A stretch of 64,000 nt of DNA from Streptomyces sp. NBC_01214 (GCF_026340975.1 NZ_JAPEOS010000002.1:1733001-1797000); one strand, 5' to 3'; shown: positions 1 to 8,415, numbered from the stretch's first letter. Translations and numbers: made by a program. Notes: generated by a model from the sequence alone, not told the origin.

Positions 1-756
1 CGGGGCCTGCGAGCGCGGCACCGGCAGGTGGGCCACGTCGCCGGCCGCCGCGCCCGGACCCTGGTGCACGGTCCCCTCGATCCCGAAGGCGGCGTCGACG
101 ACCCGGCCGATGAACAGGTGCACCAGGCTCCGGCGGGCCTCGGGCCGCCCGAAGAGGATCTCGGCCCGCGCGACGGCCCGGGCGTGGTTGTCGACCCACA
201 CCGGCAGCCCGAGGGCGGCCGACAGTTCGGCGGCGAGCGGCTTGCGGCGCCATCCCAGTGCGGGGTGCCGTACGACGGTCCCCTCGTCCGGGCCGACCCA
301 TCCGCCCAGGGCAGCGCCGACACCGAGGAGCGGCCGCCCGGAGTCGTACGCGCCCAGGAAGCGGCCGAGTTCGGAGGCGATCTCGGCGGACAGCCCGTCC
401 GCCGGGCGCCCCTCGTGGGGGAAGGACCGCCGGGCGAGCAGCTGCCCCCGGAGGTCGACGAGGCTGAAGGTCGAATACGGCACCCCGATGTGCAGCCCGG
501 CGGCGACCGGCCCGCCGACGGCCCCGGTGTTCAGGTCCAGCGGGATCCGCGGCCGCCCCACACCGCCGCCGGGCCCGGGCAGCTCGCGCAGCAGCCCGCC
601 GCGGAGCAGCCCGGTGGTCTGCCGGGACACGGCGGCGGGACTCAGCCCGCACAGCGGGGCGATCGCGCTGCGCGCGACCGGGCCGTGGTCGAGCACCGTC
701 CGCAGCACGGTCGCGGCATTGGCGGCGGCCCGGCTGTCACCGGCCATACGCGTCAC
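1..756 (-). CDS. ROK-family transcriptional regulator, C-terminus cut by window edge
   Basis: The reverse strand reads open from a GTG at 756 to base 1, giving 252 codons without a stop, so the C-terminal part lies outside the window. The start is chosen because GAGGAG lies five bases before GTG 756; an in-frame ATG at 747 is further from it. Residues about 12-55 form a winged helix-turn-helix (GPVARSAIAPLCGLSPAAVSR). This is followed by a ROK/glucokinase-like fold with a GVGAALGGWVG stretch and VWVDNHARAVARAE, which in ROK proteins precedes the sugar and zinc site. ROK repressors usually respond to sugars or sugar phosphates. The gene is divergent from the sulfur operon across a 1.3 kb gap, so a regulatory link to that operon is possible but not shown. 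Confidence 0.85.
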   Translation of the reverse strand, partial: MTRMAGDSRAAANAATVLRTVLDHGPVARSAIAPLCGLSPAAVSRQTTGLLRGGLLRELPGPGGGVGRPRIPLDLNTGAVGGPVAAGLHIGVPYSTFSLVDLRGQLLARRSFPHEGRPADGLSAEIASELGRFLGAYDSGRPLLGVGAALGGWVGPDEGTVVRHPALGWRRKPLAAELSAALGLPVWVDNHARAVARAEILFGRPEARRSLVHLFIGRVVDAAFGIEGTVHQGPGAAAGDVAHLPVPRSQAP

Positions 757-948
757 GCGGTCTCCTCGGGGGGTGGGGTGTGTCCCCCGATCATGCCGGT
801 TCCCCTGCGGGGGCGGCGGGGTGTCCCGGCCGTCCCTCCGGGATCCTGCCGGACGAGCCCGGGCCGCCCGGCGCGGTACGCCGCAAGGCCGGGCGGCCGG
901 GCCCGGCTGGATCCGGAAGGGGCGGCCGGGAGGGGCGGTTCCCCGGGT

Positions 949-1287
949 CCGGTCCGCCCGCGGGGCCCGGGACCTTCGGACCCGCCGTGGGTCCGGTCCG
1001 ATTGGCAGGGCGAGCCATGGGGCGTGTCTGCACGGCATTGGCGGTGGTCGTATGTGCGCGGCGCGGCGAGCGTGCGTGCCAGGCCTTATGGGCCGGCCCG
1101 CCTGGGGGGCTCGGGATCTTCGGGCACGCCCGGGGTTCGGTCCGATTGGCAGGGCGAGCCATGGGGCGTGTCCGCGCGGCAGCGGTGGCGGTCGTATGTG
1201 CGCGGCGTGACGGCGCGGCGAGCGTGCGTGCCAGGCCTTATGGGCCGGCCCGCCCGCGGGGCCCGGGACCTTCGGACACGCCCCGGG
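949..1287. repeat. Tandem non-coding repeat, 144-bp period, two full copies and one partial
   Basis: Two near-identical units begin around 990 and 1134, and a partial unit (949-989) matches the end of the others. ATTGGCAGGGCGAGCCATGG recurs at 1001 and 1145, and GCGTGCGTGCCAGGCCTTAT also recurs. The last unit has an 8-bp insertion relative to the second. A period of 144 is divisible by three, so one reverse-strand frame repeats MARPANRT, but nothing else suggests translation. Function is unknown. It could be a duplicated regulatory segment or a small dispersed element. Confidence 0.8.
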
Positions 1288-1524
1288 TCCCGCGAGCCGG
1301 GAGCAGGGGCGGATCTCGGCGAACGCGTGGCGGCCGCATTTCGGGGCCATGAAATCCGGCCACGCTTTTCGGCCGCCGAGGTGAGGCGGTGCGCGGGTCT
1401 AAGCGCGGGGGAAAGCGCAGGTCGCAGTGGGTGTACGGGGTGGACGCGGAGGTCGGCGAGAGGCGCGTTCGGTGGCCACGGACGGGGGTTGACCCCGGCG
1501 GGGGCCGCTGACACGCTCCGGGAC

Positions 1525-1626
1525 ATGTCCGCGAACGCACTCCTCGCCCCGCGGCTCCACACCCCCGGCCTGCGTACCGCGCCGGGTGAGTGTCCGGGCC
1601 GCTGTCCGGCCCCCGGCCGCGCCTGA
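1525..1626 (+). CDS. Possible cysteine-containing leader peptide of the sulfur operon
   Basis: A 33-codon ORF starts with MSANALLAPRLHTPGLR and contains two Cys codons (GECPGRC). The spacing R-L-H-x3-L-R-x5-C resembles the short putative leader peptides that precede sulfur-assimilation genes in Streptomyces, where cysteine codons are thought to sense supply. A TTGACC at 1489-1494 would place the transcript start near the ATG, so translation could be leaderless. There is no convincing ribosome binding site. It lies about 425 bp before the dioxygenase gene with a strong hairpin between them. This is an inference from pattern only. Confidence 0.4.
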   Translation: MSANALLAPRLHTPGLRTAPGECPGRCPAPGRA

Positions 1627-1775
1627 TCCCGCCGGTCCGGCGCCCCGGCTGACCGGGTCCGCCCGGCCCCGGCCCGGTGCCGTCCCGCCGGTGCCCCGCA
1701 GGGCCGCCTCTCGGGTCCTCCCGAGCCGCGCCGCCCGTTCCGTTCCGGCCCGATCCCGTTCCCGATCCCGTTCCC

Positions 1776-1810
1776 GTCCCGGGGCACCCCCAGGGGTGGT
1801 GCCCCGGGAC
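1776..1810 (+). terminator. Perfect 13-bp hairpin in the leader of the sulfur operon
   Basis: GTCCCGGGGCACC at 1776-1788 pairs exactly with GGTGCCCCGGGAC at 1798-1810 across a nine-base loop. No T tract follows, which is usual for GC-rich terminators. Its place between the possible leader peptide and the first structural gene would suit an attenuator, but it could simply be a terminator or protein-binding site. Confidence 0.5.
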
Positions 1811-2000
1811 ACCCGACCGGGCGGGCGCACGGTCGCCCTTCGTGGTTCCGGGCGGGGCCGAAGCCGCCCGGGGGGCCTCCGCGGCCCCGGGCGGCCGGTT
1901 CCCGCACCGCGCACCCGTACCCGTACGTACCCATACGCACCCGTACGCATCTATACCCGTACCGCTCGGCGCAGTGCAGCGCCCGGCGCCCCCGTAACGC

Positions 2001-2022
2001 TATTTCTTCCGCTGCGGAAATA
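2001..2022. promoter_or_regulatory. AT-rich palindrome before the organosulfur operon
   Basis: TATTTC at 2001-2006 pairs with GAAATA at 2017-2022, and inside it TTCCGC (2007-2012) pairs with GCGGAA (2014-2019). It is an unusually AT-rich patch 30 bases before the dioxygenase start codon. It could be an operator for a sulfur or ROK regulator, or a hairpin in the 5' untranslated region. No known consensus was recognised. Confidence 0.45.
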
Positions 2023-2051
2023 ATCCCCGCGGCCCACACCAGGGAGTCCTC

Positions 2052-3047
2052 ATGGCCACTGCCACCTCCACTGCCACTGCCACCGCCACCGTCACCAAGA
2101 TCGGCGGCCGCATCGGTGCCGAGATCGGCGGCGTACGGCTCGCAGGCGACCTGCCCGACGCCACCGTCGCCGAGATCAGGGCCGCCCTCCTCGCCCACAA
2201 GGTCGTCTTCTTCCGCGGCCAGGACCACCTCGACGAGGCCGGTCACGAGGCCTTCGCCCAGCTGCTCGGCGCGCCCGTCGCGCACCCCACCGTCCCCTCC
2301 GCGGACGGCCGTTACGCCCTCGGCATCGACTCCCACCACGGCGCCCGCGCCAACCAGTGGCACACCGACGTCACCTTCGTCCCCGCCTACCCCGCCTTCT
2401 CCATCCTCCGCGCCGTCACCATCCCCCCGTACGGCGGCAACACCCTCTGGGCCAACACGGCCACCGCCTACAGCAACCTCCCCGAGCCGCTTCGGGCCCT
2501 CGCCGACAGCCTGCGCGCCGTCCACACCAACGAGTACGACTACGCCGCCCTCAAGCCCGACGCCCTGCCCGAGGCCCTGGCCCAGTACCGCGAGGTGTTC
2601 ACCTCCACCACGTTCCTCACCGAGCACCCGGTGGTCCGCGTCCACCCCGAGACGGGCGAACGCACCCTGCTCCTCGGCAACTTCGTCCAGCGGATCAACG
2701 GCCTCACCGGCCGCGACTCGCGCGTCCTCCAGGACCTCTTCCAGGCGCACATCGAGAGCCCCGAGAACACCGTCCGCTGGCAGTGGCGGGCCGGCGACGT
2801 CGCGATCTGGGACAACCGCGCCACCCAGCACTACGGCGTGGACGACTCCGACGACCACGAGCGCACCCTGCGCCGCGTCACCGTCGACGGCGACGTCCCG
2901 GTCGGCCCCGACGGCGAGCCCTCCCGCCTGATCAGCCCGGAGACCGTCCCGGACCCCTCCTTCGGCATCGCCTCCGGCGCCTCCACGTCGACGTCCGCCG
3001 CCTCTGCCTCTGCCTCCGCCTCCACCTCCGTCTCCACCTCCGCCTGA
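2052..3047 (+). CDS. TauD/TfdA-family 2-oxoglutarate-dependent dioxygenase
   Basis: This 331-residue protein belongs to the taurine/alkylsulfate dioxygenase family, which uses Fe(II), O2 and 2-oxoglutarate to hydroxylate the carbon next to a sulfonate or sulfate group and so release sulfite or sulfate. The iron ligands are visible as H104-x-D106 (NQWHTDVTF) and H260 (WDNRATQHYGVDD). The 2-oxoglutarate-binding arginine lies in RTLRRVTV, about residues 271-275. An AGGGAG ribosome binding site precedes the ATG. The last 25 or so residues are a Ser/Ala/Thr run (STSTSAASASASAS) not expected in the family. It is first in a same-strand operon with an FMN reductase and an SsuABC-like transporter, so the substrate is probably an organosulfur compound. 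The exact substrate cannot be read from sequence. Confidence 0.88.
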   Translation: MATATSTATATATVTKIGGRIGAEIGGVRLAGDLPDATVAEIRAALLAHKVVFFRGQDHLDEAGHEAFAQLLGAPVAHPTVPSADGRYALGIDSHHGARANQWHTDVTFVPAYPAFSILRAVTIPPYGGNTLWANTATAYSNLPEPLRALADSLRAVHTNEYDYAALKPDALPEALAQYREVFTSTTFLTEHPVVRVHPETGERTLLLGNFVQRINGLTGRDSRVLQDLFQAHIESPENTVRWQWRAGDVAIWDNRATQHYGVDDSDDHERTLRRVTVDGDVPVGPDGEPSRLISPETVPDPSFGIASGASTSTSAASASASASTSVSTSA

Positions 3048-3068
3048 CGACACCAAGGAGCGCCCGCC

Positions 3069-3689
3069 GTGCCCAACTTGCTCGCCATCACCGGCAGCCC
3101 CTCCGCCCACTCCCGCACCGCCGTCGTCGCCGACCACGTACTGCGCCGCCTGTCCCACTCCGGCTTCGAGACCGCGCACCTGTCCGTGCGCGAGCTCCCC
3201 GCCGCCGACCTCCTCGCCGCCCGCCGCGGCGAGCCCGAGATCCGCCGCGCGCTCGAAGCCGTTGCCGAGGCCGACGGCCTGGTCATCGCGACCCCCGTCT
3301 ACAAGGCCTCGTACACCGGACTGCTCAAGGCCTTCCTCGACCTGCTCCCGCAGGACGGCCTCGACGGCAAGACTGTCCTGCCACTGGCCACCGGCGGGAG
3401 CCTCGCCCACGTCCTGACCATCGACTACGCCCTGCGCCCCGTGCTCGCCGCCCTCGGTGCCCGGCACATCACCGCCGGCCGGTTCGTCCTGGACTCCTCC
3501 ATCGAGCGCGGCTCGGGCCCCGACCGGCTGCGGCCCGAGGCCGAACTGGACCTCTACCAGGCCGTCGACGAGTTCGCCGCGGCACTTCGCTCCACGCCCG
3601 CCGCCCTCGCCGTCACCGCCGCCCTCACCGCCCCCGCCGCCGTCACCGCCCCCGCCGTCAGCGCAGCCGCCCTCACCACCGCCCCGTAG
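3069..3689 (+). CDS. NAD(P)H-dependent FMN reductase, SsuE-like
   Basis: A 206-residue flavodoxin-fold protein with an N-terminal FMN-binding loop ITGSPSAHSRT and the segment ATPVYKASYTGLLKAFLDLL, typical of SsuE/MsuE-type NADPH:FMN reductases. Such enzymes supply reduced FMN to two-component sulfonate monooxygenases, and a likely partner, the LLM monooxygenase at 7084, lies in the same operon. The final 30 or so residues are an Ala/Thr/Pro/Val low-complexity tail beyond the catalytic fold. It starts 21 bases after the dioxygenase stop, with AAGGAG before the ATG. Confidence 0.87.
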   Translation: MPNLLAITGSPSAHSRTAVVADHVLRRLSHSGFETAHLSVRELPAADLLAARRGEPEIRRALEAVAEADGLVIATPVYKASYTGLLKAFLDLLPQDGLDGKTVLPLATGGSLAHVLTIDYALRPVLAALGARHITAGRFVLDSSIERGSGPDRLRPEAELDLYQAVDEFAAALRSTPAALAVTAALTAPAAVTAPAVSAAALTTAP

Positions 3690-3730
3690 CACCGCCACCA
3701 CCACGCGACCCGCACCGACAAGGAACCGTC

Positions 3731-4771
3731 ATGCCCGCAGCCTTCACCTCGACCACCACCTCCCGACGCCAGTTCCTCGCCCTGCTCGGCATCTCGGCGG
3801 CCGCGGTGAGCTGCGGCACGGCCACCGCGCGCGGCGGCGGTTCCGGTGCCGGGGCCCAGGTCAAGACCCTGAAGTACCAGGGCTCGGTCGGCGCCGTCAC
3901 CCTCCCCGAACTCGCCGCCGACCTCGGATACCTGGGCGACCTCACGCTGGAGTGGGTCGGCAACACCATCAGCGGCCCGCAGGACATCCAGTCCGCCGCC
4001 ACCGGCCAGACCCACTTCGGCGGCGCCTTCAACGGCGCGATCGTCAAGCTCGCCTCCAGCAAGGCCCCCATCAAGGCCGTCATCTCCTACTACGGCGTCG
4101 ACGAGCACTCGTACAGCGGCTACTACGTCCTGGAGGACAGCCCGATCCGCTCCGCCCGCGACCTCCTCGGCAAGAAGGTCGGCATGAACACCCTGGGCGC
4201 GCACTCCCAGGCCGTCCTCGACATCTACCTGAACCGCAACGGCCTCGCCAAGGCCGACTCCTCGAAGGTCGAGTCGCTCGTCGTACCGCCCGTCAACACC
4301 GACCAGGTGCTGCGCCAGAAGCAGATCGACGTGGGCGTGCTGGGCGGGATCCTGCGCGACAAGGCCGTGGCGGGCGGCGGCATCAGGCCGCTGTTCACCG
4401 ACTTCGACCTGCTCGGCAAGTTCAGCGCCGGCTCCTACATCATGACCGAGCGCTTCATCAAGGAGAACCCGGACACCGTACGGACCTTCGTGACGGGCGT
4501 GGCCAAGGCCATCGAGTGGGCCCGCACCACCCCGCGCGAGGAGGTCATCGCCCGGCAGACCGAGATCGTCAAGAAGCGCGGCCGCAACGAGGACACCGCC
4601 ACCCTCCAGTACTGGCGCTCGTACGGCGTCGCCGAGACGGGCGGCCGGATCGAGGACAAGGAGTTCCAGCTCTGGCTCGACTGGCTCGGCGAGCGCGGCG
4701 AGATCAAGCAGGGGCAGCTCAAGGCCGCCGACCTCTACACGAACGAGTTCAACGGCTTCGGGAAGGGCTGA
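3731..4771 (+). CDS. ssuA: Sulfonate/nitrate-type ABC transporter substrate-binding lipoprotein
   Basis: A 346-residue SsuA/TauA/NrtA-family binding protein. The N-terminus has a Tat motif (SRRQFLALLG) followed by a lipobox ending in AAAVSC, so it is probably exported folded and anchored as a lipoprotein outside the membrane. The body shows the family pattern: a periplasmic-binding fold with a YVLEDSPIRSARDLLGKKVGM segment. The ATG at 3731 is chosen because it places the signal peptide at the N-terminus; the open frame extends far upstream only because of high GC content. It is followed by the ATPase and permease of the same transporter. Aliphatic sulfonate or another organosulfur ligand is inferred from the neighbouring oxygenases. 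Confidence 0.88.
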   Translation: MPAAFTSTTTSRRQFLALLGISAAAVSCGTATARGGGSGAGAQVKTLKYQGSVGAVTLPELAADLGYLGDLTLEWVGNTISGPQDIQSAATGQTHFGGAFNGAIVKLASSKAPIKAVISYYGVDEHSYSGYYVLEDSPIRSARDLLGKKVGMNTLGAHSQAVLDIYLNRNGLAKADSSKVESLVVPPVNTDQVLRQKQIDVGVLGGILRDKAVAGGGIRPLFTDFDLLGKFSAGSYIMTERFIKENPDTVRTFVTGVAKAIEWARTTPREEVIARQTEIVKKRGRNEDTATLQYWRSYGVAETGGRIEDKEFQLWLDWLGERGEIKQGQLKAADLYTNEFNGFGKG

Positions 4772-4777
4772 CCCGGC

Positions 4778-5599
4778 ATGGCGAAGATCGTGTTCGAGCA
4801 CGTGACCAAGACCTTCCCGACCAAGGGCAAGAAGGACAAGGAGCAGTTCACCGCGCTCGACGGCATCGACCTGGAGATCGAGGCGGGGGAGTTCGTGGTG
4901 GTCGTGGGCCCCAGCGGCTGCGGCAAGTCCACCCTCCTGGACCTGCTCGGCGGGCTGACCCGGCCGTCGTCCGGGCGGATCCTGCTCGACGGGAAGCCGA
5001 TCACCGGGCCGGGCCTGGACCGGGGCATCGTCTTCCAGCAGTACGCGCTGCTGCCCTGGCGGACGGCGCTCGGCAACGTCGAGTTCGGCCTGGAGGCGAC
5101 CGGCGTCCCGCGCCGTGAACGGGCGGCGAGGGCCCGGGAGTTCCTGGACCTCGTCGGCCTCACCGGCTTCGAGGACCGGCACCCGCACGAACTCTCCGGC
5201 GGCATGCGCCAGCGCGTCGCCATCGCCCGCTCGCTGGCGTACGACCCGGACGTGTTGCTGATGGACGAGCCGTTCGCCGCCCTCGACGCGCAGACCCGCG
5301 AGTCCCTCCAGGACGAGCTGCGGCGCATCTGGCAGCGCACCGGCAAGACCGTCGTCTTCATCACGCACGGCATCGAGGAGGCGGTCTACCTCGGCCAGAA
5401 GGTGGCCGTCATGACCTCCCGCCCCGGCCGGGTCAAGCAGATCGTCCCGGTCACGTTCGGCGCCCGCAGTGCCGGTTTCCAGGGCGAGGACCTGCGTTCC
5501 AGCCCCGAGTTCGCCCGCTACCGCCACGAGATCTGGACCCTGCTCCACGACGAAGTGGCCCGCGCCCAGCAACTGGAGAAGGAGGAGGCCACCGTATGA
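4778..5599 (+). CDS. ssuB: Sulfonate-type ABC transporter ATP-binding protein
   Basis: A 273-residue ABC ATPase of the SsuB/TauB/NrtD class that would energise uptake through the adjacent permease. Walker A is GPSGCGKST (residues 44-52). The Q-loop follows in FQQYALLPW, the signature is LSGGMRQRV (about 140), Walker B is LLMDEPFAALD and the switch histidine lies in FITHG. It begins six bases after the binding-protein stop and ends in an ATGA overlap with the permease, so the two are probably translationally coupled. Confidence 0.92.
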   Translation: MAKIVFEHVTKTFPTKGKKDKEQFTALDGIDLEIEAGEFVVVVGPSGCGKSTLLDLLGGLTRPSSGRILLDGKPITGPGLDRGIVFQQYALLPWRTALGNVEFGLEATGVPRRERAARAREFLDLVGLTGFEDRHPHELSGGMRQRVAIARSLAYDPDVLLMDEPFAALDAQTRESLQDELRRIWQRTGKTVVFITHGIEEAVYLGQKVAVMTSRPGRVKQIVPVTFGARSAGFQGEDLRSSPEFARYRHEIWTLLHDEVARAQQLEKEEATV

Positions 5600-6969
5600 C
5601 CACCGACATCACCACGCCCGCAGAAGCCGATGCCCCGGCCGGGGAGGACCCGGCGCCCGCGGCTCCCGCACCCGCCGAGCGAAAGCCCCGCAGGCCCCGC
5701 CCCGGCGTCCCGTCGCTGCTGACACGCCAACTAGGCCGCGCCAACCAGGCCCCGGGGGCCCCGGCGGCCCCGGCGGATTCTTCCGCTCCTGCGGCCCTGG
5801 CAGCTTCCGCCGCTCCTGGCGCCCCGGACGCTCCTGCGGCTCCTGCCGCCCCCGCGGCCCCGGCGGACTCTTTCGCTCCTGCGGCCCCCGCGACCCCGGC
5901 GGATTCTTTGGCTCCCGCGGCCCTGGCGGCTCCCGCCGCTCCTGCCGCCCCGGACGCTCCCGCGGCCCTGGCAGGTTCCGCGGTTCCGGACGCCCCTGCG
6001 GCTCCGGCGCCTCCCGCCGCCCCGGATGCTTCGGCCGCCCCTGTGGCTTCCGCAGCCCCTACGGCCCCAGCTTCCGCCGCTCCAGCGGATTCCGCGGTCC
6101 CGGCGGTGCCCGCCGCCCCGGTGGCTTTCGTCACCGGACCGGATGTCGTGGCGGTGCCGAAGGGCGCCGGCCGGGCGCCGTCCGCCGTCCGCAAGGCCGC
6201 CGGGGCGCTCGGCCGCCTGCTGCGCGCCGCCGCCCTCCGCTCGGCGGCCCTCGTCGCCCTGCTCGCCCTCTGGGAGACCGCCCCCCGCCTCGGCCTGGTC
6301 GACGCCACCTTCCTGCCGCCGGTCAGCGAGGTCGCCACGGCCTGGTGGGACCTCCTGGGCAACGGACAGCTCGGCCAGCACACCCGGGCCAGCCTCGCCC
6401 GCTCCTTCGGGGGCTTCGGCATCGCCGTCGTCATCGCGGTCCCGCTCGGCCTGCTCATCGGCTGGTACCGGCCGGTCGCCGCGCTGCTCGGCCCACTGCT
6501 GGAGGTGTTCCGCAACACTGCCGCACTGGCCCTGCTGCCGGTCTTCGTCCTGCTCCTGGGCATCGGCGAGACCTCGAAGGTCTCGATCGTCGTGTACGCC
6601 TGCCTCTGGCCGGTCCTGCTGAACACCATCAGCGCGGTGGGCAACGCCGACCCCACTCTGGTCAGGCTGGCCCGCTCGATGGACCTGTCCACCCCGAGGC
6701 TCTTCCAGAAGGTGATCCTGCCGTCCTCCGTACCGGCCATCTTCACCGGCATCCGGCTGGCCGGCGCGGTCTCCATCCTCGTCCTGGTGGCCGCCGAGAT
6801 GATCGGTGCCAAGGCGGGCCTCGGCTACCTGATCAACGCCTCGCAGTACAACTTCGCGATCCCGCAGATGTACGCGGGCATCATCACCATCTCCGCCGTC
6901 GGCGTGGCCTTCAACCAGCTCCTGGTCACGATCGAACGCCGCCTGAGCACCTGGCGCGTCCCCGCCTGA
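5596..6969 (+). CDS. ssuC: Sulfonate-type ABC transporter permease with long Ala/Pro-rich N-terminal extension
   Basis: The C-terminal 250 or so residues are a BPD-type permease with about six membrane segments. They include the coupling-loop region around LVRLARSMDLSTPRLFQKVILPSSVPAIFTGIRLA and match SsuC/TauC in size. Before it lie about 190 extra residues. Residues about 52-175 consist almost entirely of Ala, Pro, Ser and Asp in loose repeats such as APAAPADSFAPAAPATPADS. Family members usually begin close to the first membrane helix, so this disordered cytoplasmic tail is unusual. The start is fixed by the ATGA overlap with the ATPase gene; a downstream start would lack that coupling. It is followed by a 114-base gap before the monooxygenase gene. 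Confidence 0.87.
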   Translation: MTTDITTPAEADAPAGEDPAPAAPAPAERKPRRPRPGVPSLLTRQLGRANQAPGAPAAPADSSAPAALAASAAPGAPDAPAAPAAPAAPADSFAPAAPATPADSLAPAALAAPAAPAAPDAPAALAGSAVPDAPAAPAPPAAPDASAAPVASAAPTAPASAAPADSAVPAVPAAPVAFVTGPDVVAVPKGAGRAPSAVRKAAGALGRLLRAAALRSAALVALLALWETAPRLGLVDATFLPPVSEVATAWWDLLGNGQLGQHTRASLARSFGGFGIAVVIAVPLGLLIGWYRPVAALLGPLLEVFRNTAALALLPVFVLLLGIGETSKVSIVVYACLWPVLLNTISAVGNADPTLVRLARSMDLSTPRLFQKVILPSSVPAIFTGIRLAGAVSILVLVAAEMIGAKAGLGYLINASQYNFAIPQMYAGIITISAVGVAFNQLLVTIERRLSTWRVPA

Positions 6970-7083
6970 CGCCCCGCCTGACGCCCGCGCGGCCGCTCCG
7001 TGCCGCCCGCTCCGCGCAGCCCGCCCCGCCCCCGCCGTCCGGGCCGCCACCGCACGCAACGCCACCGAACACAGGGAACAGCC

Positions 7084-8415
7084 ATGACCGCGAACCGCAC
7101 CCTCCACCTCAACGCCTTCCTGATGAACGCCGGTCACCACGACGCCGCCTGGCGCCACCCCGACAGCCGGCCCGAGCTGATCACCGACCTGCGCTACTTC
7201 CAGGACCTGGCCCGCACCGCCGAACGCGGACTGCTCGACTCCATCTTCTTCGCCGACGGGGTCGCCCTCTGGGGCAAGGCCCGCCACAACGCCCTCGGCG
7301 GATTCGAGCCGCTCACCCTGCTCTCCGCCATCGCCGCCGTCACCGAGCACATCGGGCTCATCGCCACCGTCTCCACCACCTTCAACGAGCCCTACAACCT
7401 GGCCCGCAAGTTCGCCTCCCTCGACCACATCAGCGGCGGCCGGGCCGGCTGGAACATCGTCACCTCCGGCACCGTCGACGAGGCCCGCAACTTCAACCGC
7501 GACGAGCACCTGGAGCACCACCTCCGTTACGAGCGCGCCCGCGAGTTCCTGGACGTCGCCACCAAGCTCTGGGACAGCTGGGAGGACGACGCGATCGTCC
7601 TCGACAAGGAGCGCGGCATCTACGCCGACACCGACAAGCTGCACCCCGCCGCCCACCGCGGCGAGCACTTCGGCGTCGCCGGACCGCTCAACGTCCCGCG
7701 CTCCCCCCAGGGCCACCCGCTGCTCGTGCAGGCCGGTTCCTCCGAGGACGGGAAGGAGTTCGCGGCCCAGTACGCCGAGGCCGTCTTCACCGCCCAGCAG
7801 ACCCTCGCCGACGGCCAGACCTTCTACAAGGACCTCAAGTCCCGCCTCGCCAAGTACGGCCGCGCCGAGTCCGACCTCCTCGTCCTGCCCGGCATCGCCC
7901 CCGTCATCGGATCCACCGAGGCCGAGGCGAAGGCCCTGGAGCAGCAGCTCACCGACCTCCAGGTGCCGGAGTACGGCCTCGCCCAGCTCTCCGGGATGCT
8001 GAACGTGGACCTCACCGGCCTGCCGCTGGACGGTCCGCTCCCCGATCTGCCCGAGGAGCGGGACGTCAACGGCAACAAGAGCCGTTTCACCCTCGTCGCC
8101 GAGCTCGCCCGACGCGACGGCCTGACCCTGCGGGAGCTGATCGCCCGCCTCGGCGCCGGCCGTGGTCACCGCGTCTTCGCCGGCACCCCCGAGCAGATCG
8201 CCGACCAGCTCCAGGAGTGGTTCACGCAAGGAGCCGCCGACGGCTTCAACATCATGGCGCCGGTCCTGCCCACCGGTCTGACCGCCTTCGTCGACCACGT
8301 CGTGCCGATCCTCCAGCGGCGCGGGCTCTTCCGCACCGAGTACACCGGTGCCACCCTCCGCGAGAACTACGGCCTGGCCCGCCCCGTCAACCGGTACACG
8401 CGGGAGAGTTCATGA
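7084..8415 (+). CDS. NtaA/SnaA/DszA-family FMNH2-dependent monooxygenase
   Basis: A 443-residue bacterial-luciferase-like monooxygenase. The opening RTLHLNAFLMNAGHHDAAWR and the segments RYFQDLARTAERGLLDSIFFADG and GRAGWNIVTS are characteristic of the NtaA/SnaA/DszA group, which uses reduced FMN from a partner reductase. Members oxidise nitrilotriacetate, pristinamycin precursors, dibenzothiophene sulfone or dimethyl sulfone. With an SsuE-like reductase and a sulfonate-type transporter in the operon, a C-S bond-cleaving role is likely. The ATG at 7084 is preferred because AGGGAA lies just before it and it gives the family N-terminus; an upstream in-frame start at 7000 adds only Pro/Arg-rich sequence. 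Confidence 0.85.
   Translation: MTANRTLHLNAFLMNAGHHDAAWRHPDSRPELITDLRYFQDLARTAERGLLDSIFFADGVALWGKARHNALGGFEPLTLLSAIAAVTEHIGLIATVSTTFNEPYNLARKFASLDHISGGRAGWNIVTSGTVDEARNFNRDEHLEHHLRYERAREFLDVATKLWDSWEDDAIVLDKERGIYADTDKLHPAAHRGEHFGVAGPLNVPRSPQGHPLLVQAGSSEDGKEFAAQYAEAVFTAQQTLADGQTFYKDLKSRLAKYGRAESDLLVLPGIAPVIGSTEAEAKALEQQLTDLQVPEYGLAQLSGMLNVDLTGLPLDGPLPDLPEERDVNGNKSRFTLVAELARRDGLTLRELIARLGAGRGHRVFAGTPEQIADQLQEWFTQGAADGFNIMAPVLPTGLTAFVDHVVPILQRRGLFRTEYTGATLRENYGLARPVNRYTRESS

Larger units (their letters stand above)
757..2051. other. Long intergenic region, about 1.3 kb
   Basis: This is the only gap over 300 bases in the window. It holds tandem 144-bp repeats (949-1287), a possible 33-codon leader peptide (1525-1626), a 13-bp perfect hairpin (1776-1810), a patch of CCGTAC-rich short repeats (about 1911-1955) and an AT-rich palindrome (2001-2022) just before the first gene of the sulfur operon. 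Long open frames cross it on both strands, but they lack family matches and run through the repeats, so I do not call them genes. Confidence 0.7.

Noticed and set aside
791..1162. Reverse-strand ORF with repeated MARPANRT
   Set aside because: The repeat comes from the 144-bp DNA duplication; composition is random-like Pro/Arg/Gly, with no ribosome binding site or homology. Kept as a DNA repeat only.
1086..3704. Very long reverse-strand open frame (over 800 codons) across the dioxygenase and FMN reductase
   Set aside because: It is the mirror of high-GC codon bias: Gly/Val/Glu-rich low-complexity product, no domain, and it overlaps well-supported genes on the other strand.
3554..5572. Reverse-strand open frame of about 670 codons across the binding protein and ATPase genes
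   Set aside because: Same GC shadow effect; the forward genes have complete family motifs.
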